Shown here in pieces: positions 47,486 through 56,906 of a DNA stretch of 64,000 nucleotides. The first letter of the stretch is position 1, and every line of letters starts with the position of its first letter. A model generated the notes under the pieces. The model had not been told where the DNA came from. It was given only the letters and a program-made list of their open reading frames with translations, and did not search any database. The stretch is from Arthrobacter globiformis. Its GTDB lineage: Bacteria > Actinomycetota > Actinomycetes > Actinomycetales > Micrococcaceae. A program made the position numbers and the translations under genes. The DNA is taken from the NCBI RefSeq assembly GCF_030818015.1, contig NZ_JAUSZX010000001.1, positions 1 to 64,000 on the forward strand. Reading direction: 5' to 3'.

Positions 47486-49018
47486 ATGCCTTCCAGCCAG
47501 GACCAAGCATCCCCGCAAGACCTGACGCCCGCCGAAATGGTGCTGGCCTCCGTGAGGCTGCCCGGCGAGACAGAATGCTGCGACGTCTATATCCGCGACG
47601 GCCACCTCTCGGCGATCACCGCGGCCGCAGAACGCCCCGGAGGGTCCACGGCAGCGGATGCTCAGGTGCTGGATCTTGAGGGGCGTTTCGTCATTCCGGG
47701 GCTGTGGGACGAGCACGTCCACATGACGCAGTGGGCGCTGGCCGCCAACCGGATCGACCTGTCCGGCGCCGCTTCGGCGCGCGCCGCCGTCGAACTTGTC
47801 CGGAAGCGGATTACGGAGGCAACCCCCGAGACAGAACCGACCATGACGGTGGTGGGCGCCGGATTCGGGGACGCGGTATGGGACGACGTCCCCAGCACCG
47901 AAATGCTCGACGACGCCACCCGGGGAGTGCCCACGGCCCTGATCAGCCATGACCTGCACTGCGTCTGGCTGAATTCCGCGGCCGCCCGGCGGTACGGCGT
48001 TCAGCTCCCGGCAGACGGGCTGCTCCGCGAGGAGGCTGCGTTCTCCGTCACGCGCGAGCTCGGAAAGCTGCCCGACGGCGTCGTCGACGGTTGGGTGCGC
48101 ACGGCCGGCCAGGAAGCCGCCGCCCGCGGTGTTGTGGGCGTGGTGGACCTGGAGATGACATGGAACCGCGATGTCTGGTTGCGCCGGATCGCCGGCGGGT
48201 TCAGCTCTCTTCGCGTGGACGCTGGCGTGTATCCGGAGGACCTGGAGCGGGCGGCCGCTGAGGGGATGCGGACCGGACAGGAGGTCGACGGCGGGGCGGG
48301 CCTTTTGCGGGTCGGTCCGCTAAAGGTGCTCATCGACGGCTCCCTCAACACGCGCACCGCCTTCTGCGTTGACCCGTACCCGCACGGCGGGCACGGCATC
48401 CTGACCATGAGCGAAGCCGAGCTGGTTGCCCTGCTCGCCAGGGCCCGGGAGACGGGCTTCGTGCCGGCGGTCCACGCCATTGGCGACGGCGCCAACCAGG
48501 TTGCGCTGGATGCCTTCGCCGAAGTTGGGACCGGAGGCCGGATCGAGCACGCCCAGTTTGTGCGGCAGGAGGACTTCACCCGGTTCGGCGAGCTCGGCCT
48601 GACGGCCAGCGTCCAGCCCGCCCACGCCCTCGACGACCGCGACGCCGCGGACGCGAGCTGGACGGGCCGCACTGACCGGGCCTTCCCGCTGCGCTCCCTG
48701 CTGGACGGTGGGGCGCGGCTGGTGCTGGGTTCCGATGCACCAGTGGCACCGCTGGATCCGTGGCTGGCGATGTCCGCCTCGACGGCGCGGGCGCGGGACG
48801 ACGGCCGCGGCCCCTGGCACCCGGAGCAGGCACTGACCCGGGAGGAGGCGCTGCTCGCATCAACGCGGGGACGCGGCCGGATCCGGGCCGGGGATGTGGC
48901 GGATATCGCGGTGCTGGATGCGGATCCCCTTGCCGCGTCCGATGCTGTGTTCGCCGCAATGCCCGTCGCTGCAACGCTCGTGGCGGGCCGGTTCACGTTG
49001 CGGGGTGCAGGTGTTTAG
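47486..49018 (+). CDS. Amidohydrolase family protein (YtcJ-like)
   Basis: The 510-residue protein has the metal-dependent hydrolase layout: an N-terminal beta part, then VIPGLWDEHVHMTQWAL (H-x-H motif), SHDLHCVWLNSAAARRYG, VHAIGDGANQVALDAFAE, GRIEHAQFV and VLGSDAPVAPLDPW. It ends with the typical C-terminal ADIAVLDADPLA. It hydrolyses an amide, imine or cyclic bond; the substrate is unknown. A leaderless promoter fits its start. It is monocistronic as far as visible. Confidence 0.85.
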   Translation: MPSSQDQASPQDLTPAEMVLASVRLPGETECCDVYIRDGHLSAITAAAERPGGSTAADAQVLDLEGRFVIPGLWDEHVHMTQWALAANRIDLSGAASARAAVELVRKRITEATPETEPTMTVVGAGFGDAVWDDVPSTEMLDDATRGVPTALISHDLHCVWLNSAAARRYGVQLPADGLLREEAAFSVTRELGKLPDGVVDGWVRTAGQEAAARGVVGVVDLEMTWNRDVWLRRIAGGFSSLRVDAGVYPEDLERAAAEGMRTGQEVDGGAGLLRVGPLKVLIDGSLNTRTAFCVDPYPHGGHGILTMSEAELVALLARARETGFVPAVHAIGDGANQVALDAFAEVGTGGRIEHAQFVRQEDFTRFGELGLTASVQPAHALDDRDAADASWTGRTDRAFPLRSLLDGGARLVLGSDAPVAPLDPWLAMSASTARARDDGRGPWHPEQALTREEALLASTRGRGRIRAGDVADIAVLDADPLAASDAVFAAMPVAATLVAGRFTLRGAGV

Positions 49019-49125
49019 AACTCCTGTTGGGTCGGCGGGAACTCCCCCACCCACCCTTACCGTCAAAAGCGTAGAGTGGCCTAAGACGCCTGATTCTTGG
49101 ACGCCATGCAGCTAAGGGAGAAATC

Positions 49126-49743
49126 GTGACGATTGACTGGGACGAAAAGAAAGCCCTGCTACAGGAACCGAACATCGCAGCAGTGACGCAACTGTGCGAT
49201 GAACTCATGGAGAAGAAGCCGGGATCGATCGTTCCTTACATCGACCCCGTCCATGACGAGGACGAATGCCGGATTGTCAGCCTCCAGGTCAGCCCGGGCA
49301 AGGGAACCGAGTCCGGTTTCGTGTCCCATTTCAACGACGACGAGGCCGCACGGCGCGCCACCCAGATCTACGAGCTCGCCGAGCTGGATCCGCGCTACGT
49401 CATGCCGTGGAACGCTTACCCTTGGGTACGCGACCCGGACATGCCCTCGGCCCTCAGCGTCCAGGAAAAGACGGACGGCCTGCGCCCCTTCCGGCAGTTC
49501 ATGAAGATCAACAGGCGCGTCTCGGCCATCATCGCCCACGGGACCGACGCCGCCACCTTCCTGACGCTCTTCGAGAAGACGTACCATTACTCACTCAAGA
49601 ACAACGGCATCAAAATCTACAAGGCCAGCGCGCTCGGCGGGCGGGCCTTTGCTGTTTCCGAGGCCAAGCAGGAAGAACTCCTGACCAAGAGCGTGGAGGT
49701 TTACAAGGACGCCATGCAGCGCGCGGGCATCCAGCACCTTTAG
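49126..49743 (+). CDS. Uracil-DNA glycosylase-like protein
   Basis: The 205-residue protein begins from GTG (TIDWDEKKALLQEPN) and has blocks reminiscent of the UDG superfamily: SLQVSPGKGTESGFVSHFND near residue 50, YVMPWNAYPWVRDPD near 90 and VSAIIAHGTDAATFLTLFEK near 140. The typical Leu-Gly-x-Asp-Pro and His-Pro motifs are not exact, so repair activity is not certain. The next gene starts 19 bases downstream. Confidence 0.5.
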   Translation: MTIDWDEKKALLQEPNIAAVTQLCDELMEKKPGSIVPYIDPVHDEDECRIVSLQVSPGKGTESGFVSHFNDDEAARRATQIYELAELDPRYVMPWNAYPWVRDPDMPSALSVQEKTDGLRPFRQFMKINRRVSAIIAHGTDAATFLTLFEKTYHYSLKNNGIKIYKASALGGRAFAVSEAKQEELLTKSVEVYKDAMQRAGIQHL

Positions 49744-49762
49744 CTCCCCGGTTACCGGCCCG

Positions 49763-50725
49763 GTGAAACGCGTGCTCGACTGGCTGCTCGATTCCGACCC
49801 CTCCATACGGTGGCAGGTCCTGCGCGACCTGACGGATGCGCCTGCCGAAGAGGTGCGAACCGAGCGTGCCCGGGTGGCCGCCGAGGGATGGGGTGCGCGG
49901 CTGCTCGCCCTGCAGGGCGACGATGGCCAGTGGGACGGCGGGACGTTCTTCCCGGTCCCTTACGACGGCTCCGAGGCGGGCCAGCCCTGGACCGCCACGA
50001 CCTACAGCCTGCTGCTCCTGCGCGACCTCGGACTCGACCCCGGCAGCGAGGAGGCCCGCGCAGCGGTCCGGAAAGTGCGGGAGAACAGCCGCTGGGAAGA
50101 GGGCGGCCAGCCGTTCTTCGATGGCGAGGTGGAGCCCTGCATCAACGGAAAGGCCGTCGCCCTCGGCGCGTACTTCGGCGAGAACGTCGACGGCATCGTC
50201 CGGCGGCTGCTCGGCGAGCAGCTCGCCGACGGCGGCTGGAACTGCGAGGCGGAGCGGGGGTCGGTGCGCTCGTCATTCGCGACCACCATCAACGTGTTGG
50301 AAGGGCTGCTGGAATACGAGCGGGCGACCGGCGGAACTCCGGAATCCATTGCTGCGCGGAAGCGGGGCGAGGAATACCTGCTGGAACGTGCGCTGCTCCG
50401 GCGCAAGAGCACCGGAGAGCTGGTGGACCCGGACTGGCTGCAGTTTTCCTACCCGACCCGCTGGTTCTATGACGCGCTGCGCGGCCTTGATTACTTTCGC
50501 GACGCGTATTTCCAGGACACGGGCGGGCGGCCGGACACCCGCCTTGCCGAGGCCGTCGGTCTGCTCCGCTCAAAACGGCAGCCCGACGGAACCTGGCTGC
50601 TTGAGAACACCCACCCCGGCCGCATCCACTTCGCCATGGAGGACGGCGACGGGCGCCCCAGCCGCTGGAACACGCTTCGGGCCCTGCGCGTGCTCAACTG
50701 GTACGACGGCGGCCCTGACCTTTAG
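49763..50725 (+). CDS. Squalene-cyclase-like alpha/alpha-barrel protein
   Basis: The 320-residue protein starts with GTG (read MKRVLDWLLDSDPSIRWQVL) and has repeated helical blocks with QW-like motifs: LQGDDGQWDGGTFF, QLADGGWNCEAERGS and KRQPDGTWLLENTHPG. This is the prenyltransferase/squalene oxidase repeat fold. At 320 residues it is half the length of a true squalene-hopene cyclase and shows no DxDD motif, so cyclase activity is unlikely. It follows the UDG-like gene closely. Confidence 0.65.
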   Translation: MKRVLDWLLDSDPSIRWQVLRDLTDAPAEEVRTERARVAAEGWGARLLALQGDDGQWDGGTFFPVPYDGSEAGQPWTATTYSLLLLRDLGLDPGSEEARAAVRKVRENSRWEEGGQPFFDGEVEPCINGKAVALGAYFGENVDGIVRRLLGEQLADGGWNCEAERGSVRSSFATTINVLEGLLEYERATGGTPESIAARKRGEEYLLERALLRRKSTGELVDPDWLQFSYPTRWFYDALRGLDYFRDAYFQDTGGRPDTRLAEAVGLLRSKRQPDGTWLLENTHPGRIHFAMEDGDGRPSRWNTLRALRVLNWYDGGPDL

Positions 50726-50786
50726 GCGGGTCCCACCTTTAGGCGGTCCCGACCTTCAGCAGACCGGAGCTTTAGGCTTCCGGGGC

Positions 50787-52112
50787 TCACCCCTCCAGCA
50801 GCCGCCGCCGGTGCTTGAGCTCCTTGACCCACGCCCTGGTGACCATGTCCGGAAAAGGCGAGGCGCCGCCGTCGTCCGCTGAAACGGTGGCAGTTGAAGC
50901 GGCAGCCGTTGAAACGAAAGCAGTAGACGCAAAGGCCGCCCCGGCCTCCAAGTCCGCGAGCAGCGGACCGGCGGCCTTCAGCGCCAGATCCACCGCCTGG
51001 ACAGCCGTGCGTTCGGGCAGCCCGAGGCCAGTGGCCCAGGCCAGGAAGTGTTTGCGGGAGATACCGCTGCGCTTGCCGCCGAGCGTCAGGGCGAGCGTCT
51101 TGTCCCCGTAGACCACTGTGGAGGGGATGTCGTACACGGGCGCGATGGACCACTCCCCGTGCGGCTGCTGCACCATGGACACGTTCTTCGCATGCAGGTC
51201 GCCGTTGCCGCTGAGCAGCGCGAAGGCGGCCTGGATGGCGAGGTTCCGCAGCGCCGGCAGCGGCGCCGCGCAGTACTCGGCGAGCGCATGGCACACCGTT
51301 CCGAACCCCACGTTGTACTTGTCCGCCGGGTACAGCTTCAGAACCTGCGCGCCGTCCTCGACGGCGAGGCGCTGCACCGCGTCCTGTGGGCCTGCGGATC
51401 CGGCAGCTTTCCCGCCGGCCGCCAGCCCGCCTGCCGACGTCCCACTGGCCAGGGGCACCCGGTCGAACCGCTCCACCAGCAGCCCGGGCCGGCCGGCGAC
51501 GTCGCGCATCAGCTGCACCCGGCTCAGCGGAATCCGCAGCTTCGCCGCGTAGCGGAACATGATGAACTCGTTCTCCACCACGTGCGGGAATTCCGGGGCG
51601 TTGAGCTTGAGGATGAAGCGGCGCCCCGCGCTGGCCACCGGCATGGAGATCATCCCGGCGGACAGCTTGTCCTGCACACCGGCGAGCGCCACCGGATCGA
51701 TCAGGCCCGAGTCGCCCAGGAGCTCGTCGAAGTCCACTGGCTTGCGGGGGTCCACCTCGACGGCGTGTTCCTCCTGGTCCAGCGGCTCCCCGTGGCCCAC
51801 GATCTGCACGTCGCCCACAGGGTTGCCGCCCGCGGCGATAAGCAGGGAGAGGTCGTCGTCCGCGCTGGTCTTGATGGACCGGCGCAGCGCGTTCAGCCGC
51901 CGGCCCTCCGGGAGCAGCCCGGTGAAGTACGGCGGCGCCGCCCCTGCCCCGGACAGGACCGGAACCGGCGACAGCGGCAGGGAACTCGCGACAGCAGGGC
52001 GGCCGCTCTGCAGGTAGGCCGGCAGATAACTGAACCTGGTGCCGCCGTCGTGCCGTTCCAAACGGGCGGCCAGGACGCCGCGCTTATAGATGTCAGCGAT
52101 GCGGTGCCTCAC
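50787..52112 (-). CDS. hipA: HipA-family toxin kinase
   Basis: The 441-residue protein has the HipA domains: the N-terminal couple with YFTGLLPEGRRLNAL, then the kinase core with GVQDKLSAGM (P-loop-like), FILKLNAPEFPHVVENE (ATP Lys), SGNGDLHAKN (catalytic loop) and APVYDIPSTVVYG (metal). HipA kinases phosphorylate proteins such as aminoacyl-tRNA synthetases. The start is GTG, overlapping the hipB stop by four bases. Near the C-terminus a low-complexity insert (AAFASTAFVSTAAASTATVS) breaks the usual sequence. Confidence 0.9.
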   Translation of the reverse strand: MRHRIADIYKRGVLAARLERHDGGTRFSYLPAYLQSGRPAVASSLPLSPVPVLSGAGAAPPYFTGLLPEGRRLNALRRSIKTSADDDLSLLIAAGGNPVGDVQIVGHGEPLDQEEHAVEVDPRKPVDFDELLGDSGLIDPVALAGVQDKLSAGMISMPVASAGRRFILKLNAPEFPHVVENEFIMFRYAAKLRIPLSRVQLMRDVAGRPGLLVERFDRVPLASGTSAGGLAAGGKAAGSAGPQDAVQRLAVEDGAQVLKLYPADKYNVGFGTVCHALAEYCAAPLPALRNLAIQAAFALLSGNGDLHAKNVSMVQQPHGEWSIAPVYDIPSTVVYGDKTLALTLGGKRSGISRKHFLAWATGLGLPERTAVQAVDLALKAAGPLLADLEAGAAFASTAFVSTAAASTATVSADDGGASPFPDMVTRAWVKELKHRRRLLEG

Positions 52113-52468
52113 GGCCGGTTCTCCCGTTCGCCGGGTCCGCTGTCTTCCAGCGGGGCGGCCGACGGCGTGACGTCCAACAGCGGTTGGGTCACCAGCGGTT
52201 GGGTCACCAGCGCTTGGGTCACCAGCGTTTGGGTCACCAGTGCGCGGGCGGCGGCGCTGGTCCGGGTGGCGAGCTGCAGCTCGAGGCCTAGCGTGTCCAG
52301 CAAGGCCAGCAGAGTGTCAAGCCGGAGACTCGGCTTGCCTTGCTCCACGAATCGGACGAAGCGCTCAGAGACCCCGGCCATGTCGGCGAGGTCCTGCTGG
52401 CTCAGGCGGAGGTCACCGCGCCGGGCGCGGACGGCCGCGGCAAGGCGGCCCCCGAATGAATCAGTCAA
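52109..52468 (-). CDS. hipB: HipB-family antitoxin (HTH)
   Basis: The 119-residue protein has an XRE-type helix-turn-helix (about 10-65; LSQQDLADMAGVSERFVRF, VEQGKPSLRLDTLLALLDTL). It binds HipA and its own promoter. The tail after residue 75 contains four LVTQ repeats encoded by a 15-bp tandem repeat. It is first in the two-gene unit. Confidence 0.88.
   Translation of the reverse strand: MTDSFGGRLAAAVRARRGDLRLSQQDLADMAGVSERFVRFVEQGKPSLRLDTLLALLDTLGLELQLATRTSAAARALVTQTLVTQALVTQPLVTQPLLDVTPSAAPLEDSGPGERENRP
52178..52237. repeat. 15-bp tandem repeat in hipB, four copies
   Basis: Units at 52178, 52193, 52208 and 52223 follow CAGCGGTTGGGTCAC with one or two changes. On the coding strand each gives Val-Thr-Gln-x-Leu. 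A change in copy number would keep the reading frame. Confidence 0.9.
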
Positions 52469-52727
52469 GACGCCTCCTCCGAACCATTAATGCCTGTCCT
52501 AACGGCTACCGCCTGTCACAACCGGCACGATCGTGCCGTTTCACAGCTAAAGGCAGTCTATGCCCGCCGTTTGCTGCTGTAAACAGGCAATTCAGAACGA
52601 ACGTACCGGTGACGAGTTGTGGCTGCCACACGCTCCAATTAGGTTCTTAGAGATTTCTTGGCGCAGTCCTTCCACACTTGAATCAGGCACGCATGACCGC
52701 TGCCGCTGCAAAAGAAAGGGATGGCCA

Positions 52728-53471
52728 GTGGGCAGGGTGGAGAGGGCAAACGAGAGCACAGCGGAGCGTACGCGGTTGGCGATACTGCCGCAGCTGCGGC
52801 ACTGGATCGCGCTGCCGCTGGTGTTCGCCGTCCTGATTGTGGCCGCGGGGTTGACCATGCGGTCCGCACCCGCCCTCACTGCCGCCGACCTCTCCGTCGA
52901 TGCCGCCCTGAGCCATGACCACACGCCGCAGCTGACGGCGATCGCCCTCTTCATTAACGTCGCGTTCAGCCCTCCGGCGGGTGTGGTGATGATCGCCGCG
53001 ATCTGCCTGTTCCTGCTGCTGGCCCGCCGGAGCCCGGTGAATGCCGTTGCCACGGGGCTGGTGGCCGCTGGCTCGTGGGTCAGCAGCGAGCTGTTCAAGC
53101 TGGTTGTCGCCCGCCATCGGCCCGACTCCACCGCGCTTTTCGATCCCCTCACCCCCGAACCCGGCACCGACAGCTTCCCGAGCGGGCATACCGCCCTCGC
53201 CGTGGCACTCGCCATCGCTCTCTTCCTGCTGGCGCGGGGCACCGGCTGGCAATGGCCCGTCCTGGCGATGGGAGCCTTGGTGGCCGTGACCGTTGCCCTG
53301 TCCCGCGTCTATCTTGGCGTCCACTACCCCACCGACGTCGCGGCGTCGTTCCTCACCTCCCTGACCGGAGCCTCCTTCATCACGGGCCTCTGGAACAAAT
53401 ACGGGCTGGCAGCGCTCGCACGCCTGCCGTTCCTGGCCCGGCTGGGACCGGTTCCGCCCCCGGCCTCCTGA
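52728..53471 (+). CDS. PAP2-family phosphatase (membrane)
   Basis: The 247-residue protein has five to six membrane segments and the three PAP2 motifs: KLVVARHRP, PSGHTA and SRVYLGVHYPTDVAAS. It removes phosphate from lipid or undecaprenyl diphosphate substrates at the outer membrane face. GTG at 52728 follows AAAGGGATGG; a second GTG lies nine bases on. The frame is open further upstream but has no membrane or family features. Confidence 0.85.
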   Translation: MGRVERANESTAERTRLAILPQLRHWIALPLVFAVLIVAAGLTMRSAPALTAADLSVDAALSHDHTPQLTAIALFINVAFSPPAGVVMIAAICLFLLLARRSPVNAVATGLVAAGSWVSSELFKLVVARHRPDSTALFDPLTPEPGTDSFPSGHTALAVALAIALFLLARGTGWQWPVLAMGALVAVTVALSRVYLGVHYPTDVAASFLTSLTGASFITGLWNKYGLAALARLPFLARLGPVPPPAS

Positions 53472-53509
53472 CAAACCTTCGAAGGCCGATCTCACCGAGG
53501 CCGCCAGGG

Positions 53510-53539
53510 TTGACACCCGCCTGTGACCCGTGCCATATT
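53510..53539 (+). promoter_or_regulatory. Promoter of the asparagine operon regulator (leaderless)
   Basis: -35 TTGACA (53510-53515), 18-base spacer, -10 CATATT (53534-53539). The GTG start codon follows six bases later without a ribosome site. Confidence 0.55.
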
Positions 53540-53545
53540 TTTAAC

Positions 53546-54262
53546 GTGAACCTGTCAGACAGCCGGACAGCCGGACAGCAAAGCGGAGCGAGCACCTTTC
53601 CGCTGGCGCGCCTCAGTGCGGCCGAAGCTGTCTTCAACGCTATCCGCGGCGACATCCAGAGCGGCGAGCTGGCCGTCGGCACCAAGCTCAGCTCGGAAGC
53701 CGCCCTGGCCTCGCAATACGGGGTGAGCCGCTCCGTGATCCGCGAGGCCCTGCGCTCCTGCACCGCCCTGGGCCTGACCGTTACCAGGACGGGCCGGGGC
53801 ACGTTCGTCGTCGCCGACCATGTGGCAAACGACCTCTTCCTGGGCCAGTTCTCCGCCCGGGACCTCACCGAGGCACGCCCGCATATCGAAGTCCCGGCCG
53901 CCGGCCTGGCCGCCGAACGCCGCACCGCCGAGGACCTGGAAATCCTCCGCGGCATGATGGCGTCCATGGCCGCGGAAACCGACCCCGAAGCCTGGGTCGC
54001 CCTCGACTCCAGCTTCCATGCAGCCATCGCCCGGGCCAGCGGCAACAAGGTATTCGAAAGCGTGGTGGCTGACATCCGCGATGCCCTCGCCCACCAGTCC
54101 GAAACCCTCAACATGGTGGCCGACCGCCAGCACGCCTCCGACGTCGAGCACCGCCTCATCCTGGACGCCATCGAAGCCGGCTCCGCCGCAGACGCCAGCG
54201 CCGCCATGGCCGGGCACCTGCGCGCCGTCGGCGAAGCCCTCGACTCCATCCTCAACCGGTAG
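53546..54262 (+). CDS. FadR/GntR-family regulator of the asparagine operon
   Basis: The 238-residue protein has a winged helix (about 24-90; GTKLSSEAALASQYGVSRSV, IREALRSCTALGLTVTRTG) and an FCD domain with histidines in LDSSFHAAIARASG and DVEHRLILDAIEAG. It precedes the asparaginase, aspartase and permease genes on the same strand and is the likely local regulator, perhaps sensing aspartate or asparagine. The start is GTG, just behind a good promoter, so the mRNA is probably leaderless. Confidence 0.85.
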   Translation: MNLSDSRTAGQQSGASTFPLARLSAAEAVFNAIRGDIQSGELAVGTKLSSEAALASQYGVSRSVIREALRSCTALGLTVTRTGRGTFVVADHVANDLFLGQFSARDLTEARPHIEVPAAGLAAERRTAEDLEILRGMMASMAAETDPEAWVALDSSFHAAIARASGNKVFESVVADIRDALAHQSETLNMVADRQHASDVEHRLILDAIEAGSAADASAAMAGHLRAVGEALDSILNR

Positions 54263-54355
54263 GTGCCCCGGCCTTCCTGGCACTCCGAACCATCCGGCCC
54301 CACCCGACTCCTCCACGCCACACCCAACTCAAGTCAACGAAACACAGAGGACTCC

Positions 54356-55417
54356 ATGCCTTCCCCCGCCATGCCGGCAAGCCATTCCCTTTCCGCGCTG
54401 CCCGCCGCCGCAGTGATCCTGCCGCGGCACGAGCCCCTCGCGTTCCAGACCCGTGACGGGCTGGTGGAAAGTGTCCACTACGGCTCCCTGATCGCCACCG
54501 CCCCGGGCGGCCGCACCCTGCTCTCCGCCGGCGACCCCCAGGCCGCGTTCTACCCCCGGTCCTCCCTCAAGCCCCTGCAGTCCGTGGCCATGGTCCGGGC
54601 CGGACTGGACCTGCCGGCCGATCTGCTGGCCCTCACCGCCGCGAGCCACTCCGGCGCAGCCCGGCACCTCGACGGCGCCACCCGCATCCTGGAACTGCAC
54701 GGCCTCACGCCGGCAGCCCTTGAAAACAGCTCCGACCTCCCCTACGGCGTCCGCGAGCGCGAGGAGTGGCTGCGCGACGGCGGCCGGCCCACCCAGCTGG
54801 CCCAGAACTGCTCTGGCAAACACGCCGCCATGGCCGCCACCTGCGTCATCAACGGCTGGCCGGTGCAGGGCTACCTCGCCCCCTCCCATCCGCTGCAAAA
54901 GCTCGTCGCCGAGACCGTCACCGACCTGACCGGAGAGGAACCCGCCGGCCTCAGCACCGACGGCTGCGGAACCCCGCTGTTCGCCCTCACCCTCGCTGGA
55001 ATGGCCCGCGCCTTCGGTCGCCTCGCCTCGGCCGAACTGGCTGATGGTGCATCCGCCCCCGAAAGCCCGGAAGCCGCCGTCGCACATTCCATGCGCCGCC
55101 ATCCGGAAATGGTGGCGGGCGAGGGCCGCGACGTCACGGAGCTGATGCGCCTCCTGCCCGGTGCCCTGGCGAAGGACGGCTTCGAAGGCATCCAGCTGGT
55201 TGGGCTGCCGGACGGACGCGCCGTTGCGGTCAAGATTTCCGACGGCGGTGACCGGGCCAGAATGCCCGTCACCGTCCGCGCGCTGGAAGCGCTCGACGTC
55301 GACACCTCCGCCCTTGCGGGCATCGCCACCGGCGCGGTCCTCGGCGGAGGCCACCAGGTGGGCCTGCTGCAGGCCGCAGACTTTTCCTCCCTGTCCCCGA
55401 CCAACGACGTTCCTTAA
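54356..55417 (+). CDS. L-asparaginase (rhizobial type II family)
   Basis: The 353-residue protein belongs to the AnsA-like family distinct from the bacterial type I/II enzymes: FYPRSSLKPLQSVAMVRAG, SHSGAARHLDGA, QNCSGKHAAMAATC and STDGCGTPLFALTL, with Ser-x2-Lys and Cys residues of the active site. It hydrolyses asparagine to aspartate and ammonia, feeding the aspartase encoded next. No signal peptide. AGAGGA precedes the ATG. Confidence 0.9.
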   Translation: MPSPAMPASHSLSALPAAAVILPRHEPLAFQTRDGLVESVHYGSLIATAPGGRTLLSAGDPQAAFYPRSSLKPLQSVAMVRAGLDLPADLLALTAASHSGAARHLDGATRILELHGLTPAALENSSDLPYGVREREEWLRDGGRPTQLAQNCSGKHAAMAATCVINGWPVQGYLAPSHPLQKLVAETVTDLTGEEPAGLSTDGCGTPLFALTLAGMARAFGRLASAELADGASAPESPEAAVAHSMRRHPEMVAGEGRDVTELMRLLPGALAKDGFEGIQLVGLPDGRAVAVKISDGGDRARMPVTVRALEALDVDTSALAGIATGAVLGGGHQVGLLQAADFSSLSPTNDVP

Positions 55418-55429
55418 GGACTGCACCAC

Positions 55430-56863
55430 ATGACCGAAACCCAAACCCTGCCGGATACCCAATCCCTGTCTGACGTCCGCTCCGAGCACGACCTGCTCGG
55501 CGACCGGGACATCCCCGCCGGCGCCTACTGGGGCGTCCACACGCTCCGCGCCGTGGAAAACTTCCCCATCACCGGGCAGCCGCTCTCCAGCAACATGCAC
55601 CTGGTCCGCGGCCTCGCCGCCGTGAAACTGGCGGCCGCCCGCACCAACCTGGAACTCGGGCTGTTGGACGCCGAACGGGCTGCGGCCATCGAACAGGCAT
55701 GCGCCGATGTGATGAACGGCGAGCTCAACGAGCAGTTCGTGGTCGACGTGGTCCAAGGCGGCGCGGGAACGTCGTCGAACATGAACGCGAACGAGGTCAT
55801 CGCCAACCGCGCCCTAGAAATCCTGGGCCATCCCAAGGGCGACTACGCGCGGCTGCACCCCAACGACCACGTAAACCTCAGCCAGTCCACCAACGACGTC
55901 TACCCCACCGCAGTGAAGCTCGGCACCATCTTCGCCGCCCGCGAGCTGCTCTCCGCGCTGGCCGAACTCGAGGAGGCGTTCGCGGAAAAGGCCATGGAGT
56001 TCCGCACCGTGGTGAAAATGGGCCGCACCCAACTCCAGGACGCCGTTCCCATGACCCTGGGCCAGGAATTCGGCACCTACGCCGTGACCATCGGCGAGGA
56101 CCGGCAGCGGCTTGCCGAAGCGGACCTGCTCATCCATGAGATCAACCTCGGCGCCACCGCGATCGGCACCGGGCTGAACGCCCCCGCCGGCTACGCCGAG
56201 GCCGCCTGCCGGCACCTGGCCGAAATCACGGGCCTGCCGCTGGTCACCGCCGTCGACCTCATCGAGGCCACCCAGGACGTGGGCGCCTTCGTCCACCTCT
56301 CCGGCGTGCTCAAGCGCGTGGCCGTCAAGCTGTCCAAGATCTGCAACGACCTCCGCCTGCTGTCCTCCGGACCGCGCGCCGGGTTCGGCGAGATCAACCT
56401 TCCGGCCGTCCAGTCCGGATCCTCCATCATGCCCGGCAAGATCAACCCGGTGATCCCGGAAGTGGTCAGCCAGGTGGCCTACGAAGTCATCGGCAACGAC
56501 GTCACCATCACCATGGCCGCCGAAGCCGGGCAGCTCCAGCTCAACGCCTTCGAACCGATCATCGTGCACAGCCTGCACAAGAGCATCTCGCACCTCGAAG
56601 CGGCCTGCCGCACGCTCACGGCGCGCTGCGTCCGCGGCATCACCGCCAACACCGAACGGCTGCGCCTCACGGTGGAACAATCCATCGGCCTGGTGACCGC
56701 CCTCAACCCGCACCTCGGCTACGCCACCGCCACCGCGATCGCGCAGGAAGCCCTGGCCACCGGCCGCGGCGTGGCCGAACTGGTTCTTGAACACGGCCTG
56801 CTCACCGAAGCCCAGCTGCAGGAGCTCCTCAGCCCCGAACGCCTGGCAAACCTCAGCAAATAA
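55430..56863 (+). CDS. aspA: Aspartate ammonia-lyase
   Basis: The 477-residue protein has the fumarase/aspartase signature [12 protein letters not shown] (about residue 322-333), with the N-terminal [36 protein letters not shown] and [19 protein letters not shown] blocks. It splits aspartate to fumarate and ammonia. A short gap of 12 bases separates it from the asparaginase gene, so the two act in sequence from asparagine to fumarate. Confidence 0.93.
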   Translation: MTETQTLPDTQSLSDVRSEHDLLGDRDIPAGAYWGVHTLRAVENFPITGQPLSSNMHLVRGLAAVKLAAARTNLELGLLDAERAAAIEQACADVMNGELNEQFVVDVVQGGAGTSSNMNANEVIANRALEILGHPKGDYARLHPNDHVNLSQSTNDVYPTAVKLGTIFAARELLSALAELEEAFAEKAMEFRTVVKMGRTQLQDAVPMTLGQEFGTYAVTIGEDRQRLAEADLLIHEINLGATAIGTGLNAPAGYAEAACRHLAEITGLPLVTAVDLIEATQDVGAFVHLSGVLKRVAVKLSKICNDLRLLSSGPRAGFGEINLPAVQSGSSIMPGKINPVIPEVVSQVAYEVIGNDVTITMAAEAGQLQLNAFEPIIVHSLHKSISHLEAACRTLTARCVRGITANTERLRLTVEQSIGLVTALNPHLGYATATAIAQEALATGRGVAELVLEHGLLTEAQLQELLSPERLANLSK

Positions 56864-56906
56864 CGTCCTACCCGTCCGACCCCAACCGGAAACCAAAGGA
56901 TCTCTC

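Noticed and set aside
49763..50725. Squalene-hopene cyclase
   Set aside because: Half the expected length and no DxDD motif; only the repeat fold is shared.
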